From Sporobolomyces roseus (lineage: Eukaryota; Basidiomycota; Microbotryomycetes; Sporidiobolales; Sporidiobolaceae): a stretch of DNA of 64,000 nucleotides. Location of the stretch: assembly GCA_016617785.1 (NCBI GenBank), contig JADILM010000001.1:2728001-2792000 (forward strand), given 5' to 3'. Both the position numbers and the translations under genes were made by a program. The notes beneath the pieces were generated by a model. It searched no databases. It saw only the letters and a program-made list of their open reading frames with translations, and was not told the DNA's origin. Position 1 is the first letter of the stretch; the number at the start of each line of letters is the position of its first letter. This document shows, in pieces, positions 57,451-64,000 of this stretch.

Positions 57451-60012
57451 ATGGCTTCCAAGCCTGTCCTCCTCGAGGATGAACCTTTCACGACCCACCC
57501 AGCGATGGCGGACGAAGATCATGATGGAATGAACAAAGCGATGGAGATGAAGCAAAACTCGAACAACTACGACCAGCTCGAATCGTTGAAAGTATCTGAT
57601 GATCAACTCGTCGGCAAACTCACCTACAATCAGCTATCGCTTTACGAGAAGAAGTCTGTACTTGTAAGCACTGATCCTATCTGTCTCCATCAGTGAGTGA
57701 TTGAGCTAATCTTCGATTTCGTTCTTTTCAGATCAATCGCGAACTCGATGCCATGGTAAGAATCGCAAGCTCGCCACCTTTATGCTTCCTTCGATCTGAC
57801 TCGTTGTTCCCTTACAGAATGAGAATGGTTTCTGGAAGCTAGGTCGCTACCAGGTGAGCCTATTTCGTCCCGATTCTGAGAAGTGTTGCGAAAGGCTAAC
57901 TTTTTCGCAATATCGTAGTGGTGCATCTTCTTCTTATGTGGTTTTGGTTACTTCCTCGATTTGTGTTGGGCACAAGCTTTCGGATTGATCTCGGGACAAA
58001 TTCAACAAGTGAGTCCATCATCTCGATTCGGAGCTGAAACTCGAATTTCTCGCTCGTTCTGCATGTCTGCTTCCTCCTGCTTCTTCCCGTTTACTGATCC
58101 ATTACGCTCATAGGAACTCGGAGTATCAGATGCTCGGATTGGAGATATCTTTACGGCATTCTCAGCTGGATTGAGTGAGCCACTTTTGACTTTCTTCCAA
58201 AAAGTCGTCGTGGAACTGAGATTGTCTGCTTCTTTTCACTCCCTAGCTGTTGGGGCATTCATGTGGGGTCTCCTAGTTGATATAATCGGTCGTCGTTGGT
58301 GTTTCAACATCACCTGCTTGATTGCCTCCGTTTTCGGATTGATCTTCGCCGCTCCCTCAAACTTCGGTGCTCTCTGCTTCCTTTGCGCTCTCATCGGTCT
58401 CGGAGTCGGAGGAAACATCCCCATCGATGCTACGATCACTCTCGAGTTCCTGCCAACCGTAAGTATTGACTGAACCTCTCGCTTCATTGGACACGAATTG
58501 ACCACCTTTCCCCTCTCGCAGAACCGTCGTTTCCTCCTCTGTGCGCTTTCGACGTTCCAACCAATCGGAGTAGTCGTTTCCTCTTTGATCGCATGGGGTC
58601 TCGTTCCGAACTACGCTTGCGACACTGGACTCCCGGCTTGCAACACTGGCGAAACACCTTGCTGCACCAAGTCGTCGAACATGGGATGGAGGTACTTCAC
58701 TCTCACTCTCGGAGCTCTCACTCTCGGTATTTTCCTGCTCCGATTCTTCGCTTTCACCTTCCACGAATCGTGAGTCGCCCGTCTCACTTCTCGGATACTT
58801 TCGTTCGCTGACCTTTCGTTCTTTGTTTTCAGCCCGAAATACCTCCTCGCAAAAGGACACGACGAAGAAGCTATCCGAGTCCTCTACGCAATCGCCAAGT
58901 TCAACAAAGCACCAAACCCTAACCTCACCGTCGAGGACTTCCGACTTCTCGATTCAAATGCTGCTTCAGAGACCTCGATGGGATCCGACGAGCCTCTCAC
59001 TGGACCTACTCACGCTCGAAACACCAAGGAACAAGGAAAGGCCGTCATCACCAGATTCATCAGTCAATTCAAGCATTTGAAGGGATTCTTCGCTACCAAG
59101 AGGATGATCTGGTTGTCGCTCACTCTTTGGGTCGCATACGTGAGTTTACTCTCTATTCTATGGTTGAAGAGGTTCACAGATAAATCGCATCGTTCGGGTG
59201 TTCGACCCTTGCGAATTGGCGAATTGGCGAATCGCTCTCGCCGTTGTTGTCGAACCTGCCCTGACCTGGATGTTCACCTCGCAGATGTCGCTCTTCTGGT
59301 CCTTCTCCATCGCAGGAGGTTTCCTGCCACTTATCTTACGACAAAAAGGAGTCGACACCGCAACTTCGCTCAACACTACTTACAGAAACTACGTTATCGT
59401 TTACCTTCCTGGTGTTACCGCTACGATCTTTGGTGCTTTCGTACGTTCCCCATTCCTTCATCTCTTATCGGATCGACTAGGACCATTCGCGAGCTGACCA
59501 TTTTCCCACAAAACTTCCTCCTTATCGCGTTCTTCACTTTCTTCCCTTTCTCTTCATCTCTTGCAGCTCATGGAGGTTCCTCGTCTTGGTCGCAAATGGG
59601 CGATGTGCTTTGCGGCCATCCTCATGGGAGTCTCTCTCTGCCTCTACTCGGTCGTTGATTCGTTCAATGGTTTCACCGGAATGAACTTGTTCGAATACTG
59701 GGCTCAATCTCGTACGTTCCTTCTCATCCCTTTCATCGTACGTAGTCACTCATGCTACCTTTTTCTGTAGTCTATGCGGCGCTTCTGTACGCTTACACTC
59801 CAGAGGCTTTCCCTGCTCCTGTTCGAGGATCAGGAAGCGGAATCGCATCCACTCTCGGTCGCCTATCGTCAACGGTCGCGCCTGTTGCAGCTGGTCGCGT
59901 GTTCAATCCTCGTACCTTCTCGGTCTGTTACATGGCGGCTGGTGGTAGTTTCGTTTCAGCACTCGCCATCGCTTGCCTCCCTTTCGACACAAAAGGCAGG
60001 CACACTTTCTAG
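57451..60012 (+). CDS. SVOP-like major facilitator superfamily transporter
   Basis: Eleven exons (57451-57663, 57732-57755, 57818-57853, 57919-58008, 58114-58174, 58247-58458, 58522-58769, 58833-59139, 59285-59440, 59567-59711, 59771-60012) encode 577 aa. A cytosolic N-terminus of about 100 residues precedes twelve hydrophobic segments. The MFS signature lies between TM2 and TM3 (GAFMWGLLVDIIGRRWCFN). TM4 has GLGVGGNIPIDATITLEFLP, and HESPKYLLAKGHDEEAIRVL follows TM6. The second half repeats a weak RLGRK loop, then LLYAYTPEAFPAPVRGSGSG near TM10. These match the SVOP/SV2-like group of organic-solute carriers. The loop CDTGLPACNTGETPCC has five cysteines, probably extracellular. The substrate cannot be inferred. 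Exon 2 is only 24 nt. Confidence 0.9.
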
Positions 60013-61841
60013 GTCAGAATCGCTCGGCAACAAGTGTTCAACAAAGGATATAATCCTGGAGGGGGGAAGGGATACGAGAGTGCGCTTCGACGCTTGTACC
60101 TTGTTTGGCGAATAGATCTTTAGCTTGTCGAAATATGTACTTTCTTTTTACCATGATGTGGCCGAACAGTCAAGAGAAGCCTCCAGAGATCTGAGTTGTC
60201 GTCAACCGCGGTGTCACAACTCGCTGTCGAGTCTGAGGCGTTACAGTGTGTCGCAACGACTTTCGATTCGGACTTCGCGATCGTTTACCCTCAGCGTTTG
60301 CAGCTCCTCGCGACGCGCGATCTGCGTCTGCACGTCAGCATAGATTGAGCGCGCAAATCAAGTTTCCTCTGCTTGCCATTCCTCGCTCACAGCGCGACAG
60401 ACGAGAACGACGGCTCGAGTCGAAGGTCACTAATACCGGTCGTTCTTCGCGGAGAAGCTCCTTTACGACTCAGTACCCTGTACATAGCAACTATATCACC
60501 TGAGGACTCTCCTCTCCGTACTCGAAGCGTGTGGCGATCTATCGTATCCTGAGCGAAAGCAAGCAATCTCGAAACAACCTCCTTCTGGTCCGCACGAGCT
60601 TCTCCACATGCGGTGATCGTCAAATAACGTCGACCTGGCCGTAGATGAAGCCAGTACAATGCCTGCTTCGACCGAAAAAGACGTCGAAAATTTTGAGCAT
60701 TTGGAGCATCGTCGAAGTCAACGACGACAACGACTTCCGATTTTCGATTTCGACCTTCACGCTCTCTTTTGGATCGCTGGATCTCGATTTCGATGATACG
60801 TCGACGATATCTCGACATGAAATTGCGTAAGGAATAGCATTAGAAGGAAAAATGTAATCACATTCCACGAGTACTCTGATGCGATTTTTGATACTTGAAC
60901 TTGAACTTGATCACTAAAGGAGCGATACTCAAGCGGGCAGCCTCTTTACAGACTACTCTTCTACTACTCGTTTCATCACGACCGACATCCCTCGCTCAAT
61001 TGAGGATTCCCCCCCCCCCCCCCTTCGACCTCATCATCCTTCTTCACATCTTTCCAACACATCTCCATCTTGCCAACTGCGGACGATCGCTCTATCGTAT
61101 TCTCTCGATCCTCTTCACCAATGGCATACGACCAAGAAGGAGGAACTCGTGGAGGAGGAAGAGAGGGAGAGGCGGAAATTGGTTCAAGGGTGCAAGGTTG
61201 CGAGATCATGGAACTCTACGGGATGGACGGCTCTGTATCCCACAGAGGAGATAGTCAGCGAAGGTGCGAATGACGATCAACGTGTAGATGGACTTACTCG
61301 ATACGAGGAAAGCGAAGAGTTTCGATCGAAAAGTTCCTGCTTGAAGCAAGGAAGCGATCTCCCCTGACCAGGATGGTTGGTCCGACACCTTCGACCTCGC
61401 CTCGAGCGTACCGACTGGAGGCACCGGGAAACGAGAAGAGAAAGAGAGGAAACGGATCAGTCAACAAGGGAATTGCTTTCGAGGAGAATAGACGATTTGG
61501 AGTTCTTAGTATCGCGTTGTTGGGAGCGAATAGAATGGATACGCGTCAGGGGTGGACTTACTTAGGGAAGGGAGTTAGTTGGTGGAAGGAAACCTTGCCC
61601 TTTTCGATTTTCCATTTCCGTCTACCTCTCTCTCCCAACCCCGATCTATCCTCCTCACTCCCACCCATCCGCTAGATATCACACTCAACCTTCGTACCTC
61701 TATCCCGCTCTATCCATCACCCAGGCTTCTATCGTCTCGATCGCGACTCGCCGAATCTCAGCCTCGTCACGTCTCACACTACTCGACCTCTCCCACTCGA
61801 ATCGACGTATCACGCTCTCTCCATCGTAAAGGTTCGGCATC
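60013..61841. other. intergenic region with unassigned open frames and a poly-C tract
   Basis: 3' flank of the transporter, then 1.5 kb without a clear gene. A run of 15 C lies at 61009-61023. At 61060-61370 (+) all three frames are partly open; one gives a charged start followed by ARSWNSTGWTALYPTEEIVS, and another starts MAYDQEGG at 61121. None could be assigned. A small intron-containing gene here is possible. Confidence 0.35.
61009..61023. repeat. homopolymeric C15 tract
   Basis: Fifteen consecutive C residues in otherwise mixed sequence; a likely length-variable site or sequencing/assembly-sensitive position. Confidence 0.9.
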
Positions 61842-64000
61842 ATGCCACCTAAGCGACTGGATGGGAAGCCTGCAGACAAGACGCTATGGACAAAAGATGA
61901 TTGGACTTCGTTCAACTTATCAGAAATCGCTTACCATCTCAAGACATATCCGAATCTCAAAGACGCCGAGCATGCAGTCTGCAAGACCGACAACTGTACG
62001 CACATGAGAGATATCTCACGGAACTACCGAGGCGCGCGAGTATGGGATCCTCGTTGCAAGAAATGCGTTTGGGAGGAAAGTTGAGGTTTCGACGATTCGA
62101 ATGTTTCGTGTCTTGGCTAACACTTTCACACGCTCACAACAGGGTGAACACAGACCAGAACAAGTGCAGAGACGTAGTATAGTGAGTTCTGGTCGAGTTC
62201 ACATTTGATCCTCAAATTTGTTGACCGTTTCCTTTTTTTCTAGGCTAGAAAGAAGGTAACCATCAAACAAGGAAAGAAACTCAAGTACTTCGCACCGAGT
62301 ACGCTTCTCTCCTTCAGCTCGTTCAATTCAGCTCTACTTACATAGCTTCTTCCCTCAGAAATCGGAACCGGAATCGATCTCGCTTGGTTCGCAAAGAATC
62401 AACACGACGATCTCCTAGACCCTCTCGGAACTCTCGGCGACAACGTTTTTGATGATCTTTCCGCGGAAGAAGATGAGGAGGAGGAGAAGGAAGCGAAACG
62501 GGACAGGAGAAAGAAAAAGGAAGCTGCACCTCGAGCAGGTGGTTTGCGAACGGTCAGTTTCTACTCTTTTCATCTCTCTTCGAGCCCTTTACTCACTCTC
62601 TCGGATACATCTACAGACGTATTACCAACATCGTGAGCCCCTTCTTTCGAGCTTACGTTCGCTGAATGCATCATTCTGACTCCCGCTTTCGTCGATAGCG
62701 ACCGACCCTACTCTCGAGATTCCCATTCCCCTGATGGACCCGACTTTCCCGCATCTCCGCCTCATCCTCGAAACGATCACTGTTCGTAACAACTTCCGAA
62801 GAATAGCAGGAGGCCACGCGGAACATCAAGCTGCATCTGCATGGCAAGAACCTCGAGAAGATTTCTGTCAATTCCCTGGCTGCACCCTCAAACTCGACTG
62901 GAGGAAGGGTGATTACGCTCGCTGTCAAGTAAACAAGGAAGACAACCGACTTTACGTTCGATACGGAGATCGACGAGGAGTATTTTGTAGAGCTCATTAC
63001 AATGTAGTTGGAAGAGTTAGTCCGATGTCCTCTTCTTCTTCAAACCTGTTCGGGTACTAAGACAAGTTCTCTCTTTACAGGAAATCACGGCGGAGGCTAA
63101 CGTTAGTCACAACTCGTCATCATTCCCGATTACCGAAACTGATCTCATTTCGTTTCCAACCTTGTCTAGCGAGTCGATCGAGATCACGAACTCACTCGAC
63201 ACCACATCGGATCCGCTTCTGCTCTTACTCGTGCTCGCAAGATTGCCCGAAGTCTTTACGATCGACAAGTCGAATGGGAAACCGAACTCAAAATCCCCGA
63301 GAAAGATCGACTACTCACAAGTCATGCCAACATCAAGGAGGACTGTCACACCGCAATCGTCCGAGTCTTTGTCGAGCTTCCAAGCAAAGGAGGAACGACT
63401 TCAGGCGATGCTCTTCGTCAAGCTGGATTCGATCCGAGAAAGAAAGAACTCGTTTCGCAGAAGTTCGAAGACTTTGAGGAAAACGCTAGATGTCACTACT
63501 GCTCGCGAAAGTTGACGTTGGGTGTAGGACAAGAGCACCGCAACTGTGATCTTGTAAGTTCAAATTCTTCCTCTTCCTCCGCATTCTTCTGCCTCTCCCG
63601 GTTTCCAATTCGCGTTCCCCATATCCGACTCCTTCCTTATATCTCAACCCTTGATCGCACCAGCTGACATCGTCTGAATCGCTTTTCGCAGCCCTCAATT
63701 GATCGCTCACACTCCCATCTCGACTATGCCCATTCCGAACAAGTCCTCGTTCTCTCCTGCCTCGGATGTCAGTACGGGAGGAACGACCTCTCCGAAGCCG
63801 ACAGAGAGAAATACCTCGACCCTCTTCTCAACAACATCGAAACGAATGCGAATCTCGGCGACATGGCTATCGACTACCTCGAACTCTTCGTGCTCTCCGA
63901 TAGAGGTCAAGCTACTCCCGCTCAACTCGCACGAATGAAGGAGATCAAAGTCGAATTGGAGGCATCTGGTGAATGGAGCGAGGAGGCTGCGGAAGCGGAA
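61842..64000 (+). CDS. zinc-rich protein with HNH-like domain, partial (runs off right edge)
   Basis: The start is ATG at 61842 with MPPKRLDGKPADKTLWTKDD. At least seven exons are joined by short introns, and the frame is still open at 64000. Module 1 (about residues 40-80) has CKTDNCTHMRD and DPRCKKC, a four-Cys zinc site. A KLKYFAP...GTGIDLAWFAKNQHDDLLDP segment and an acidic/Lys run follow. Module 2 has CQFPGCTLKLDWRKGDYARC and FCRAHYN, another treble-clef-like zinc site. Module 3 spans two exons: ARCHYCSRKLTL...CDL (about 63490-63553) and SIDRSHSHLDYAHSEQ, then LSCLGCQYGRNDLS (63693-63795). The CxxC - IDR - CxxC spacing resembles HNH nucleases with an IDR core. The usual CN of the last box is CQ here, so activity is uncertain. 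The exon 1/2 junction near 62.07 kb is unresolved. Nucleic-acid binding is inferred. Confidence 0.66.

Noticed and set aside
60387..60818. 143-codon minus frame between transporter and zinc-rich gene
   Set aside because: No motif, and many overlapping frames of similar length on both strands; typical of chance open frames here.

Overview
This window is nuclear DNA from a fungus, most likely a basidiomycete yeast or yeast-like fungus. The evidence is dense, mostly protein-coding DNA on both strands, many 50-70 bp GT-AG introns with CTNA-type branch sequences, micro-exons, intron-containing tRNA genes, and core eukaryotic genes such as RPC82, eIF5, MBF1, striatin, SSF1 and E2-C. The intron-rich style and two F-box-like proteins of basidiomycete character fit Pucciniomycotina (Microbotryomycetes-like). 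That placement is inference. Base composition is near 50 % GC.

Layout. 0-12 kb: a membrane protein running off the left edge (-), ubiquitin-conjugating enzyme E2-C (+), a 17-exon CaM-kinase (+), a GPI-anchored surface protein (+), a proline-rich coiled-coil protein (-), eIF5 (+) and an F-box protein (-). 12-16 kb: a gene-poor stretch with a 464-bp tandem array ending inside tRNA-Arg(TCT). 16-26 kb: a mitochondrial carrier, mitoribosomal mL44, a GAF-domain protein and RNA polymerase III subunit RPC82, all +. 26-32 kb: a tRNA island with Glu(CTC), Gln(TTG) and Leu(TAG), one F-box-like gene, and two tRNA copies (Gln, Arg) broken inside the T-loop. 32-41 kb: a short STI1 (-) divergent from MBF1 (+), a tail-anchored protein and striatin (+). 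41-55 kb: a minus-strand block with a PLP decarboxylase, a multipass membrane protein, ribosome-biogenesis SSF1, a small membrane protein and two tandem GAF-domain paralogues. 57-60 kb: an SVOP-like MFS transporter. 61.8 kb to the right edge: a zinc-rich protein with an HNH-like domain, incomplete.

The most unusual feature is the tRNA-linked rearrangement. A 376-bp perfect inverted repeat (14339-14714 / 31268-31643) stops in the T-loop of tRNA-Arg. A 205-bp near-perfect inverted repeat (27069-27273 / 30222-30426) stops in the T-loop of tRNA-Gln. The 1.42-kb segment between the two broken tRNAs is therefore bounded at both ends by tRNA T-loop (B-box) sequence. Each 464-bp tandem unit also carries the missing 3' end of tRNA-Arg. 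Three breakpoints in two tRNA genes at the same structural site suggest a B-box-targeted integration or recombination process. No recombinase or transposase gene was found in the window.

Most CDS models here were assembled by hand from frame, splice-site phase and family resemblance. Exon sums were checked for divisibility by three for the genes where exon coordinates are given.
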